A stretch of 45,906 nt of DNA from the NCBI RefSeq assembly GCF_009690905.1, contig NZ_VOSW01000003.1:124772-170677 (forward strand), written 5' to 3'. Source of the DNA: Paraburkholderia madseniana. Its GTDB lineage: Bacteria > Pseudomonadota > Gammaproteobacteria > Burkholderiales > Burkholderiaceae. The notes beneath the pieces are model-generated. The model ran no database searches. It had not been told where the DNA came from and was given only the letters and a program-made list of their open reading frames with translations. How positions within the stretch are numbered: the first letter of the stretch is position 1; every line of letters begins with the position of its first letter. Shown piece after piece: positions 25,702 to 34,666 of this stretch. Made by a program: the position numbers and the translations under genes.

Positions 25702-25959
25702 ATGGTAATCGCTCTTTCGGTTCTCTCGAGACTTTGTTTCGTCTGGATCATTGTTTATCTGATTTTCAGTTTCCATTCCTCCATATCGGTCGGTATACGG
25801 CATAGCCAGCGACTCGTCTTTCTTGAGTTTCAGCCGTATCGTGCGCGTGGCACAAGGGAGATCGCCAAGGCCAGCTTGTTGCAGCGAATGGCGCTATGCG
25901 CGGCCTTGGCATTGCCTTTGGGTATCGCGACATTCGTCGTCGGTGTGGTGATCTCATAG
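25702..25959 (+). CDS. Small two-helix membrane protein, unknown family, copy 1
   Basis: An 85-residue protein that I do not recognise. Two transmembrane helices (about 5-25, SVLSRLCFVWIIVYLIFSF; and 64-84, ALCAALALPLGIATFVVGVV) flank a basic loop with VFLEFQPYRARG. A second copy of identical length lies at 35968-36225; by hand I count 49 of 85 identical positions, including FLEFQPxRARG and VYLIFS. No strong ribosome site precedes the ATG. The conserved loop points to a real gene, since chance frames do not share it. Function unknown; the location between a dead phosphatase and a receiver-domain gene gives no lead. Confidence 0.7.
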   Translation: MVIALSVLSRLCFVWIIVYLIFSFHSSISVGIRHSQRLVFLEFQPYRARGTREIAKASLLQRMALCAALALPLGIATFVVGVVIS

Positions 25960-26560
25960 AGATTCATGACGGTGGAATCAGTCAGGCCAGCTAGGGAACA
26001 GTCAGGCGACGATTTATTTTCCGACTATTAAAGGCGCGAGAAGTGTCCTCGCGAAGGGATCGCGCGATCGGACTTCCCGGGCGGCTATGAGGGGCGGATG
26101 CAGAACGCTTTAAACATGGCGGATCGGCTTTGGCCATTACAGGTGCAGAGCGTGGCGTGGCATGACCGGGCCACGGAATTCGTACAAATGGCGGTGGCGA
26201 AATGACTTCAACAGCATCGTGACCAAGGGTCGATCGTGCCCTAATTATCGAAAATCCACGTCCGGGCTTCAAACGACGGTTCTAGGATGCGATGGGGTGA
26301 TGCGTGCGGTGCGCTGTCGATACTACGGCTCGGTAAAAGGTCGAGGGTGTCGAACAATGACGATTGACTGTCGCCAAACCAGCGCGACGCATCACAGCCC
26401 CCTTTCTTGCTTCTGACATTTCTTGACAATTTTGTCGAGTGCTTTCGCGTAGACTCGGCCGTCGAAGTGCATTCGCCCATACAGGCATTGCCTATCAATT
26501 CGCCGACCTGCTCACCACCGACCACTCTCGTCGCTGCACTCCGCAAGCGCACCTGTTCAC
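25960..26560. other. Gene-free region upstream of the receiver-domain gene
   Basis: About 600 bases without a supported gene. Short frames on both strands are Arg/Ser-rich with no match. A perfect 5-bp inverted repeat GACAATTTTGTC lies at 26425-26436 inside TTGACA-like sequence, 125 bases before the next start; it may be part of a promoter. Confidence 0.35.
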
Positions 26561-26920
26561 ATGAGAATCGCCATCCTAGAATCCGATGCCACGGCACTTG
26601 ACTGTGCGCTCGAAATCCTGTCATCCGCTGGGCATCTCTGTTTTGGCGCGCTATGCGACAAAACATTGCACGGGCTGCTCAACCAGGTGCCGGTCGATCT
26701 GGTGATGCTCGATTGGGTGGCGCCGGATGCGCTCCGATACGATACATTGCGCTGTCTGTGCAGATATGGATCCGTGATCCCCGTTGTCCTGTGCGTGACG
26801 TCGTGCACGTCGCACCAAGTGATCGCCGCGGGGCTGAAGAGTGGCGCAAACATCTGCCTCGAGAAGCCGCTCGGCAGCGCGCAGTCGCTTGCGCACATTC
26901 ACGCTTTTGGGGCGTCGTAG
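26561..26920 (+). CDS. Stand-alone response-regulator receiver domain, possibly truncated
   Basis: A 119-residue CheY-like domain. Acidic residues E7 and D9 (AILESDATALDCALEIL), phospho-acceptor Asp51 (DLVMLDWVAPDALR), Thr80 (VVLCVTSCTS) and Lys102 (NICLEKPLGS) match the receiver active site. The frame ends at TAG 26918-26920, but continues open in the same frame for another 90 codons to TAA at 27191-27193. Typical OmpR-type relatives have a DNA-binding domain there; the continuation does not show one that I recognise. It may be a single-domain regulator or a nonsense-mutated longer one. No sensor kinase is adjacent. Confidence 0.7.
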   Translation: MRIAILESDATALDCALEILSSAGHLCFGALCDKTLHGLLNQVPVDLVMLDWVAPDALRYDTLRCLCRYGSVIPVVLCVTSCTSHQVIAAGLKSGANICLEKPLGSAQSLAHIHAFGAS

Positions 26921-27388
26921 CGATCCTTCTTCCAAAGTCTTTTCAACCAGGCCCATGTCTCAGGATCGCGCGAGCAAGCTGTAGTCGATCGAATCGGGGC
27001 ACGGCTGATTTTCAATTGCGTCAGCGCGGTAGCAGTGCTCGCCGACTTGACCGATCTTCGAGGCCCGGTGCGAGGTCTGCCGCACATGGCGGTGCATTTC
27101 ATTCGGGCGCCAACGGCAGCTTGTTTCATGGCCGCATATCAATACCAGCCTGACCCATCGTATCGGTTGGGCACGCTCGCTCGTCTCGGCTAAAGCACGC
27201 AGGGTTTCTGAGCACTACCCCGATCACCCCACGTCGCCACGACGAGAGCGCATAGATCAGCAGCGAGCATGATGCGCGACGCCCTACGCGTCATGTGGAT
27301 ATCCCGTCGTAACTTGCCTGCCGCAGACTTCGTTGCATTGCGCGCCCCCGATCGCAGCTAACGATCCAATCGATTCGACATTATCTGT
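26921..27388. other. Open-frame continuation and intergenic sequence after the receiver gene
   Basis: 26921-27193 is open in frame with the receiver gene (codons such as RSFFQSLFNQAHVSGS and RIGARLIFNCVSAVAVL), ending at TAA. From 27194 to 27388 I see nothing. The continuation may be a pseudogene tail or chance; see findings. Confidence 0.35.
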
Positions 27389-28462
27389 CTAGGTGAAGCG
27401 CTCCGGGCTCGCATTTTCGCGCTGGAGCAACGGCGCGTACTCGTGTAAATCCCGTGGCGCGATGTCGAAGGCGCGACGGAATGCACGCGTAAAGCTCGAC
27501 GCATCATTGAAACCCAAGCCCGCGGCAATGTCCTGTACCTCCATATGCGGAAAGCGCACCAGTTCATCGGCCGCCATTCGCAGCCTGCGGCTCCGGATAT
27601 AAGCGGCCAGGCCACCTTCATGCTCAAAGATGCGATACACGCTGGCGCGCGAGAGATGCAGCGATGCCAACACGCTGTCAGGCGACAAATCCGGATCGTG
27701 CAGATGAGTCTCGACATACCGCCGCACTTGTCCATAGACTGCGGCACGTACCGCCGCGCGGCTGTTGCCGGAGAGACCCGCTTGACGGCTGAAAGCGGCG
27801 ACGAGTAGTTCTACCGCAGTGAGAAAGGAGTGGTGCGCTTCCTCCTTGCTCAGTCCGACGATTTGCCGCTTGAGCGCCACCAGATGCTCAATGAGTAGGC
27901 GCGTCAAAGGCGTGGTGGCGTGGACCCAACGGCCATGTAGCGAGGCGGCATCGGGGAACGATTTTTCCACCAGCGCGCGCGGCACAAAAAGTAGCAGTAG
28001 CCGACCATGAAAACTCCGGATTGTGCACGGCTGATCCATGTCCAGCGCGAGGATACTTGGCACTTGCGGTATATGCGGCGCATCGAGTTGTGGCTTGCCG
28101 CCCACGAACTGCGACGGTGGCCCTTCAAGGAACACGCTGAAGGTGATGTCGCGAATGCTCTCGGTCGAAACTCGACCCAACGATCGCACGGCCAGGTTCG
28201 GCGCGGTGCGGAAGTCGAAGAGGCTCAGATTGTCGATCGTGTAACGGGACAGGGATGAATCGAACGTATCCTCAGCCTGCTTTGACGAAGGCTGGATGTC
28301 GTAGACGGAACTCATACGCTCCTGCCAGGCCAGGAAGCTTTGACGGGCGTCGCCTTGAACGCTGAAATTGCTGTGCACGATGCCCGGAGCAAGCGTTGGC
28401 GGCTCCGGCGGCAACAACAGGCGGCTTAGCGGTATTGCTGTGTGTTGCGGGTCGTCGTTCAA
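27389..28462 (-). CDS. AraC-family transcriptional regulator
   Basis: A 357-residue regulator of the AraC/FeaR-like type. The N-terminal half is a ligand-binding cupin-like domain (about 60-200, with RYTIDNLSLFDFRTA and TFSVFLEGPPSQFVGG). The C-terminal domain (about 250-350) has two helix-turn-helix motifs: VLASLHLSRASVYRIFEHEG and DIAAGLGFNDASSFTRAFRR, ending in FDIAPRDLHE. The start is a TTG at 28462; no ATG is available upstream before a stop, and the ribosome site is weak. No operon partner; target unknown. Confidence 0.88.
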   Translation of the reverse strand: MNDDPQHTAIPLSRLLLPPEPPTLAPGIVHSNFSVQGDARQSFLAWQERMSSVYDIQPSSKQAEDTFDSSLSRYTIDNLSLFDFRTAPNLAVRSLGRVSTESIRDITFSVFLEGPPSQFVGGKPQLDAPHIPQVPSILALDMDQPCTIRSFHGRLLLLFVPRALVEKSFPDAASLHGRWVHATTPLTRLLIEHLVALKRQIVGLSKEEAHHSFLTAVELLVAAFSRQAGLSGNSRAAVRAAVYGQVRRYVETHLHDPDLSPDSVLASLHLSRASVYRIFEHEGGLAAYIRSRRLRMAADELVRFPHMEVQDIAAGLGFNDASSFTRAFRRAFDIAPRDLHEYAPLLQRENASPERFT

Positions 28463-29063
28463 TGCAGGGCTCGGTGTTGATTTTCGTCCAGTTTTGATCC
28501 GCCCCGTGCGGCTGAACTTTATGTTGAGCCACTAGCCCGTTCGGAGCGCGCTAGTGTATGTCGCCAAGCATATCAGCACTTGCTTTGCCATACCGCACAG
28601 CGAACGACTCGCTGGCAAATCGACCGTTTCAGTACTCGGAAACCACACTCGCTCTTGAGCAGACCGACTATAGGTGGCTGCATCACATTTCCGCTCCGGC
28701 TTGTTGGAATGATCGCTTGCGAGGAAGGCCCGCCTCCGTGCGCGACTCGCGAGTAGCACTTTTATGCACTTCGATGATGACGATCATACGTGTGCTGGGA
28801 ATTTACAGATATTTAATATGAATATGCTAATCGACTATTTTTGTGCGATGTCTTTTGAAATGCTTTTTCATTAAAACCGGTAATTTCTCATGGCGGAATG
28901 TTGGGCCTCGTGTGGCGGCTAATGAATTGATCGTGGCCGCCAATATGTTGTTCGATTCGGCCAGAAAAATACGTCGCAAACCATCCTTATGTACGATCAG
29001 ACTCAACAATTAATCCGGCTCAAAGCAAGCTGGAACAGGCAACTAATTTCCGGGGAAAATCAG
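28463..29063. other. Divergent promoter region with an AT-rich tract
   Basis: About 600 bases between the AraC gene and the first galU-flanking GlxA gene. 28795-28990 is strikingly AT-rich compared with surrounding DNA and would suit a promoter or a silencer-protein (H-NS/MvaT-type) target. An in-frame ATG at 28989 has no ribosome site. No supported gene. Confidence 0.4.
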
Positions 29064-30053
29064 ATGGAGTGTCCTTCAGTCCTTTGCCGCACCAGCGCAA
29101 TGCCGCCCCACGTTTCGCCTGAGGCTGGCATCGTGAGGCGTATTGGCATAGTTCTGTTTGGCGGCTTTGCCCTTCCGGAGGCTGCAGCGGTCGTGGAGGT
29201 ATTCCAGTCGGTGAATGCGCTCACTGAGGGCGAACGGCGCGACGGAATGCGTTACGACGTTAGCCTGTTGTCGGTGGCGGGAGGCAGGATCGTCAGTTCT
29301 TCATCGGTATTCGTCTGGACCGAAGATATCGAGGCGCGGCGCGACGCAGAGCGCTTTCACGCTTTGTTCATTGCTGGCGGCGTAGGGGTGAACGATGCGC
29401 TACACGATGAACGCCTGATTGCCTGGCTGCGTCGGACGCATCCGCGCAGCGACTTGGTATTCCCGATCGGCGAAGGACAATTGCTGCTAGACGTCGCCGG
29501 ATTCGGGCAGGCCACCGGTGTTAGGCGCTACGGCAAACACGCTTGCGAAATGATGCAGATCGGCGCCGCCAATGGACCTTCGAGCGTCGCCGCCGGCCCG
29601 TTGCAAACAGCCATCGCAGTGGTCGAGGAGGATTTCGGTAGCGAAATTGCGCGTCAGATCGCTGACTGGGTCGCACCATCTCCGGATACCCGGTTTACTG
29701 CAATTGTGCGCAAGAATGTTTCGGTAGGCGTGAGCGAGAATATCAAGGCGTCGGCAAAATGGCTGGAGGCGAACGGTCACCGTTCGATCTCGATTGACGC
29801 CGCCGCGCAGATCGCCGGCATGAGCGAGCGCAATTTCCTCAGGCGTTTCAAGATCGAAATGGGTGTGACGCCGTCTGACTATTTGCTGTACGTGCGGCTT
29901 GATATGAGCTGTCGCCTGCTTGTTGAAACCGCCCTGCCAGTCGACAAGGTGGCGCGTCATTGTGGCATTGGATGTGGCGGTCGGCTCGCGAAACTCTTCC
30001 GCAAGCATCTTGCGACGACACCTACCGAGTATCGCGCGAGCAAGCGGGCTTGA
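29064..30053 (+). CDS. GlxA-type AraC regulator, galU-flanking copy 1
   Basis: A 329-residue regulator with a DJ-1/PfpI-like domain (about 26-190, RRIGIVLFGGFALPEAAAVV and FHALFIAGGVGV) and an AraC DNA-binding domain (about 230-325, AAQIAGMSERNFLRRFKIEM and VTPSDYLLYVRLD). The ATG at 29064 is chosen because GGGGA stands 7 bases upstream. The nucleophile-elbow Cys of the family is missing; the segment reads VFPIGEGQLLLDVAG. The paralogue at 32030-33025 shares an almost identical DNA-binding domain but a diverged sensor half. The two enclose galU, 475 bases downstream, so they probably control surface-polysaccharide genes (inference). Confidence 0.9.
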   Translation: MECPSVLCRTSAMPPHVSPEAGIVRRIGIVLFGGFALPEAAAVVEVFQSVNALTEGERRDGMRYDVSLLSVAGGRIVSSSSVFVWTEDIEARRDAERFHALFIAGGVGVNDALHDERLIAWLRRTHPRSDLVFPIGEGQLLLDVAGFGQATGVRRYGKHACEMMQIGAANGPSSVAAGPLQTAIAVVEEDFGSEIARQIADWVAPSPDTRFTAIVRKNVSVGVSENIKASAKWLEANGHRSISIDAAAQIAGMSERNFLRRFKIEMGVTPSDYLLYVRLDMSCRLLVETALPVDKVARHCGIGCGGRLAKLFRKHLATTPTEYRASKRA

Positions 30054-30528
30054 GTGGCCAATAGCGGTGGGTGTATTTCGGACATTGTTCGCCTCGCTAA
30101 TTACCATCGGGTTGGAAGGCGGTCGAATCGTTAATCGTCAAAGCGCAGCTATTCTTTCTCGCTATTTAATTGCTATTTATTGCTGGTAGTTTTAGGTACT
30201 CGAATTGCCGATATCACGTCTGGTCACCGTGCTGCATGGAGATTGATCAATCGCAATCTGCTTCCTCTTCGATCGATGGTTTTTTGAACAATGGCCAACT
30301 GAGGCCTTATGCTTCCGCCCAGTCGTTTCGGTACCTGGGTGGGCGACAACGAGCCGTTTGAATCGCAGCGGTCGTCACCGAACTACTGATGGCAGCCTAA
30401 AGCGCCGCCCTTCGCGCACTTTGCCTCTGCGCGTCGCTGCCGAGGGTGCAGGTTTTCCGCGGCTATCGATGTGGGGCAGAGGTGGCCCGACCATGGATCG
30501 GCCATAGCAATCATATTCGGACTCCTTT
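30054..30528. other. Promoter region of galU
   Basis: 475 bases, AT-rich in its first part (30100-30200), with no supported gene. A galU promoter is expected here; I could not fix a -35/-10 pair. Confidence 0.35.
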
Positions 30529-31410
30529 ATGCTAAAAGTTACAAAAGCAGTGTTTCCGGTAGCTGGTCTTGGCACCCGATTTCTCCCTGCTACGAAGGCT
30601 AGCCCAAAGGAAATGCTGCCGATCGTCGATAAACCGCTGATTCAATATGCGGTGGAGGAGGCCATGGCCGCAGGCATCACCGAAATGATCTTCGTCACGG
30701 GCCGCAGCAAGCGTGCCATCGAAGACCATTTCGATAAGTCGTATGAAGTCGAGGCGGAACTGGAAGCGCGCGGTAAGAACAAGCTGCTGGAGTTGGTGCG
30801 CAGCATCAAACCGAGTCATGTTGACTGTTTTTACGTGCGTCAGTCGGAGGCGCTCGGCCTCGGGCACGCTGTGCTGTGCGCTGAGAAGCTGGTGGGTGAT
30901 AACCCGTTCGCTGTAATTCTCGCGGACGACTTGCTATACGGCACCCCCCCTGTCATGACGCAGATGATCGAGGTGTTCGATCATTATCATAGCTCGGTGA
31001 TCGGTGTTGAGGAAATCTCGGCGCAGGATACCAAGTCGTACGGGATCATCGACGGCAAGGAATGGGGGGATTCAATTATCAAAATGGCGGGCATCGTTGA
31101 AAAGCCTGAGCCGAGTATGGCACCTTCGAACCTGGGTGTGGTGGGTCGATACGTGCTGAAGCCGCGAATTTTCAAACATCTTCGCGCAATCACGCCGGGC
31201 GCGGGCGGCGAACTCCAGTTGACGGATGCGATCCAGTCGCTGCTAGCCGATGAACAGGTACTTGCATACAAGTACGACGGCACGCGCTTTGACTGCGGCA
31301 GCAAGCTGGGCTATCTGAAGGCGGGGGTGGAATTTGCACTGCGGCATCCCGAGGTACGCGTCGAGTTTCGTGCTTACCTGGAGCAGCATCTGTCTCCCGT
31401 GCCGATGTGA
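30529..31410 (+). CDS. galU: UTP-glucose-1-phosphate uridylyltransferase
   Basis: A 293-residue enzyme of normal length that makes UDP-glucose from UTP and glucose-1-phosphate. The nucleotide-binding motif is [20 protein letters not shown] (from residue 9), followed by [16 protein letters not shown] and, later, [19 protein letters not shown] and [23 protein letters not shown]-glucose feeds cellulose, LPS core and exopolysaccharide synthesis. The ATG at 30529 is fixed by homology ([13 protein letters not shown]); the ribosome site is weak. It is bracketed by two GlxA paralogues, an unusual arrangement. A 6-bp hairpin GCTGTG-ttg-CACAGC lies at 31447-31461 downstream without a T-run. Confidence 0.97.
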   Translation: MLKVTKAVFPVAGLGTRFLPATKASPKEMLPIVDKPLIQYAVEEAMAAGITEMIFVTGRSKRAIEDHFDKSYEVEAELEARGKNKLLELVRSIKPSHVDCFYVRQSEALGLGHAVLCAEKLVGDNPFAVILADDLLYGTPPVMTQMIEVFDHYHSSVIGVEEISAQDTKSYGIIDGKEWGDSIIKMAGIVEKPEPSMAPSNLGVVGRYVLKPRIFKHLRAITPGAGGELQLTDAIQSLLADEQVLAYKYDGTRFDCGSKLGYLKAGVEFALRHPEVRVEFRAYLEQHLSPVPM

Positions 31411-32029
31411 GTTCGCCGCGCCTCGTGTAAAGCATATTCATATATTGCTGTGTTGCACAGCATGTGAATACTGAGCCGGATTGTCAGCGTTTGCCGTTAA
31501 AGCAATATGGTTCAGCGCGGACTTGACGTGTTGCCCGCCACAGCTAGGCGATGCGCATTTCGCGCGATCTACAGCCAGACGCGCAATAGCCACTCAGCAG
31601 GCTCTTCGCGAGCGCCCTGCCATCTAGCTGAATCAAAAAAACCACCAACTGGGTTGGCGAAAACGATGTCTCCGACGCCTCGAAACGCCCGCCGATGCGA
31701 GGGCGGCAGAATTCGTCAAAATATTGAAGCCAAAGAACGCGACGGTCGGCCATCTGCGATTCGTGGCATTTGCAAGAAGATCAACATCATTATTCTATTT
31801 ATATAGGATGCCGAATAATGTAATGGAAGATGTTCGAATAATCTTGAACCGGACATCCGCCGCTGAAGCTCCTGCCTGAATGCTGCAATCGGTCCGTGAC
31901 CGCCAACGTATTATCCTATTCGGCCATCCAGCGATCTTATGCGTGCCGCTTGTGTACGATTGTCCAGACAGTCAAAACGGCTCAAATGTAGCCGTAGGAG
32001 GCCACTTATCTTCCGGGGGGGATGGCTGG
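31411..32029. other. Intergenic region between galU and the second GlxA copy
   Basis: About 620 bases. AT-rich at 31785-31850, probably the promoter. It includes GTTC-N10-GAAC at 31832-31849. An in-frame ATG at 31880 would add 50 residues to the next gene but has no ribosome site and no similarity to the paralogue. No supported gene. Confidence 0.4.
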
Positions 32030-33025
32030 ATGGCAGTTTTTTTTGCCCGCAGTAGTCGTGATGCGACTCAGTCTCAGGTATTCCATGACGTTCGCTCCGT
32101 AAGACGTATAGGCATTGCACTGTTCGACGGTTTCTCGCTACCAGAGGCAGCCACGGTAGTGGAGATTTTCCAGTCAGCCAATGCGCTCTGCATGTCCTTG
32201 CGCATAGATGGGCCTCGCTACGACGTTCATCTCGTGTCGGTCAGCGGTGGCAGGATAGCGAGTTCGTCATCGGTGTTTGTTTGGACCGACAGTATCAAAT
32301 CACGTGGTCATGCCGACGATTTTCATGCGCTCTTTATCGCCGGAGGTGCAGGCGTCCACAGCATGCTGAGTGAAGAACACCTGATTGCCTGGCTGAGCCA
32401 ACTCGATTTGCGTAGCGAACGGATTTTTCCAATTTCCGAAAGACGCTTGCTACTGAACGTCGCTGAATCATCGAATACTTCCCGCAAATTTCGCCGTGGC
32501 GAAGGTGCTCATGAGGTCGCGTGGAACGGACTGAAAGTGTCTACTTCCCAGCGATCAAGCACTCCGCTGCGAGCTGCACTAGCGCTGATTGAAGAGGATC
32601 TCGGCGCGGAAATCGCGCGGGAGATCTCCGGCTCTCTAAGGTTGCGCTATGACGAACAGTTTACCTCCGTTCCAAAGAAGAACGCGTTCGGAGCTGTGAG
32701 CGAAAAGATACAGTCGTCGGCACAATGGTTGGACATGAACTGCGGAAGAACGATCACGATTGAAGAAGCGGCGCAATTCGTCGCGATGAGTGAGCGGAAT
32801 TTCTTGCGCCGCTTCAAGATGGAAATGGGTGTGACACCGTCCGACTACCTCTTATACGTTCGAATTGACAAGTGCTGCCACCTTCTTTCCGAAACGGACC
32901 TTCCGGTCGACAAGATCGCGCGGCGATGCGGAATCGGAAGTGGCGGACAGCTTTCGAAAGTATTTCGTAAATACCTTGGAGTAACGCCGACAGAGTACCG
33001 TGCAAGCAAACGGTCGTTTAGTTAG
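32030..33025 (+). CDS. GlxA-type AraC regulator, galU-flanking copy 2
   Basis: A 331-residue paralogue of the gene at 29064-30053. The DJ-1/PfpI-like half has RRIGIALFDGFSLPEAATVV and FHALFIAGGAGV; the AraC half has AAQFVAMSERNFLRRFKMEM and VTPSDYLLYVRID. The start at 32030 gives a leader of the same length as in copy 1 and is preceded by a G-run at 32015-32020. The elbow segment (IFPISERRLLLNVAES) again lacks Cys. The C-terminal halves are nearly identical while the sensor halves differ, so the two may bind the same sites in response to different signals. Confidence 0.9.
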   Translation: MAVFFARSSRDATQSQVFHDVRSVRRIGIALFDGFSLPEAATVVEIFQSANALCMSLRIDGPRYDVHLVSVSGGRIASSSSVFVWTDSIKSRGHADDFHALFIAGGAGVHSMLSEEHLIAWLSQLDLRSERIFPISERRLLLNVAESSNTSRKFRRGEGAHEVAWNGLKVSTSQRSSTPLRAALALIEEDLGAEIAREISGSLRLRYDEQFTSVPKKNAFGAVSEKIQSSAQWLDMNCGRTITIEEAAQFVAMSERNFLRRFKMEMGVTPSDYLLYVRIDKCCHLLSETDLPVDKIARRCGIGSGGQLSKVFRKYLGVTPTEYRASKRSFS

Positions 33026-33093
33026 GTGCGTCGACAGATGCGATAAAAGACTATTCGTGGGGTACATCGGTCGACCATGAGTGGGGATTGCGA

Positions 33094-33642
33094 TCAATAA
33101 ACCTCGGCAACGCTGAAACTCGTACCCACCGCATCACGCGCGGATGTGATTGGCGCCTTGTCCAGATCCCAGGCAATCGCGATATCGGGATCGTCCCACT
33201 GCAACGTGCGTTCATGCTCGACAAAGCAGCGCTCGGTTGTCTTGCAAAGTACCTCTGCGACATCCGACAACACGAGGAAACCATGCGCAAACCCCGGCGG
33301 AATCCACAGCTGACGGCAGTTGGATGCCGATAGCCGTGCACTGGTCCAGCGCCCGAACGTGGGCGACAAGCGTCGCAAGTCAACCGCCACGTCGACCACC
33401 TCACCGTTCACGACACGCACTAGTTTCCCCTGCGGGCGCCGAATCTGATAATGCAGACCACACAGCACATTGTGGGCGGACACCAAGTGACGCTCCTGCA
33501 CGAATCGATAGCCGCGCGCCACATGTTCCTCGAATTCCTCTTGGTCGAAGCTGTCAAACGAAATACCCCGCTTATCTGATTGGATGCATGGTTCGATCAG
33601 CTTGACGTCGTGAATTGCCGTGTGCTTAATCTGAATTGTCAT
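33094..33642 (-). CDS. RmlC-like dTDP-sugar 3,5-epimerase homologue with substituted active site
   Basis: A 182-residue cupin of RmlC length. Conserved: VLCGLHYQIRRPQGKLVRVV (His64), IPPGFAHGFLVLSD and HERTLQWDDPDIAIAW. Intact enzymes read VLRGLHYQ and YKTTDYY; here Arg is Cys61 and the second motif is CKTTERCF, so the substrate-binding Arg and the Tyr acid of the family are replaced. RmlC converts dTDP-4-keto-6-deoxyglucose to dTDP-4-keto-rhamnose. rmlA, rmlB and rmlD are absent from the window. It may be a diverged epimerase with another substrate, or inactive. Start ATG 33642; gene is convergent with GlxA copy 2 and divergent from the tandem pair. Confidence 0.85.
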   Translation of the reverse strand: MTIQIKHTAIHDVKLIEPCIQSDKRGISFDSFDQEEFEEHVARGYRFVQERHLVSAHNVLCGLHYQIRRPQGKLVRVVNGEVVDVAVDLRRLSPTFGRWTSARLSASNCRQLWIPPGFAHGFLVLSDVAEVLCKTTERCFVEHERTLQWDDPDIAIAWDLDKAPITSARDAVGTSFSVAEVY

Positions 33643-34110
33643 CTGTAACGCATAAGATTGGGAATTGAAATTGACTTCGACGTGATGCGAAACGATTTCA
33701 AGCCGGTTTTAGCAGCATTCGGCAAGATATCGCTCAAGAATATCTGTCTCCAGGACCATGGATGATACAAGGGTGGGCTTAGTCTATGGCGCCAAAAGAT
33801 TGGTTCGAGACGCCATCTATCACTCCAATCTCTAACTTCTTGTTATCCAATTGCGTGGCGAGTTGCCGAGAAAATCCGCTTGTGAAAGATCGCGGAAGAA
33901 TGGCAACCTAAATTCGGCGGAATCCTTCAACGTTTTGGCGGATCGGATCAGACACAACGTAGGACTATGCGTCGCTGGAGGTCTGACCTTTACACGCGTT
34001 AGGGGTGCAACTGTCTGTGGGGTATACAGGGTTTATTTTGACGTTCACTCGAGGGGGCGCCACACTCATTTCCGATTACGCATTGCGATATAACCTAATT
34101 TCCACACACG
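33643..34110. other. Divergent region between the RmlC-like gene and the tandem pair
   Basis: About 470 bases without a supported gene. GATATAAC at 34086-34093, 18 bases before the ATG at 34111, resembles a -10 box; no convincing -35 partner. Confidence 0.3.
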
Positions 34111-34497
34111 ATGACGCACCGACTTGTTGATTTTGATCTGTATGCAAAAACAGAATTGCTTGCCTATCTGGTCGCCTCACAACTAGTAATGCGTCAGAGG
34201 ACAAGCCAGTGGCTAAATTTCGAGCAACTTGTCGAATATTCACATCTTTGGCTACGGTTAAACGGTCGCAGAGCTGACTGGCTTCAGCGCGTCGGGCTTG
34301 CGTGCCGTGCGCAACGTTTAGCGGAACAGATAGAGCAAACTTCGCGAGAAAGGTACGACGCAAAGACTGTGGCACGTATGTTTTTTGATGGTCTGCGTCT
34401 GGACTTGCGATCCCCTGTCGTGACGGAGATCTTCGTCGTGTGCGCGAGTAATCTCCCGGGTCAGGTAGTCTTCCATGGTGAGCATGGCGTGACGTGA
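34111..34497 (+). CDS. Unknown conserved protein, tandem copy A
   Basis: A 128-residue protein that I do not recognise. It is helical by appearance, has no signal peptide, membrane helix or Cys pair, and pairs with copy B 169 bases downstream. Shared pattern over about 97 residues: LLxYLVxSQL, then R..T..WL, HLW, NGR, D.LQRV.L, AQ.LA, Q.S, R.DAKT, F.D, LD..S, V.E and a final Cys; by hand about 44 positions are identical. The conserved pattern in two copies is the evidence that it is coding. DNA here is visibly less GC-rich than the flanking metabolic genes. No function is proposed; a regulatory or adaptor role beside exopolysaccharide genes is possible but unsupported. Confidence 0.7.
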   Translation: MTHRLVDFDLYAKTELLAYLVASQLVMRQRTSQWLNFEQLVEYSHLWLRLNGRRADWLQRVGLACRAQRLAEQIEQTSRERYDAKTVARMFFDGLRLDLRSPVVTEIFVVCASNLPGQVVFHGEHGVT

Positions 34498-34666
34498 AAC
34501 TGGTAGGCGGTGGTGGGGGAATAGGCGAATTGGACTGAAGTTCGTCTGGCCGTGCATCGGAAATTGCCTTACTTGACGGAGATGCCATCTTACGCGCCTT
34601 CGCTTAACAAAGAGAACAATCCGTTATGCGTAATATACCCAACCCTGTTGGCTATCCAGATTAACA

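Noticed and set aside
26405..26460. TTGACA with TAGACT as a sigma-70 promoter
   Set aside because: The spacing is 21 bases, too long for a normal promoter; only noted as a possible element.
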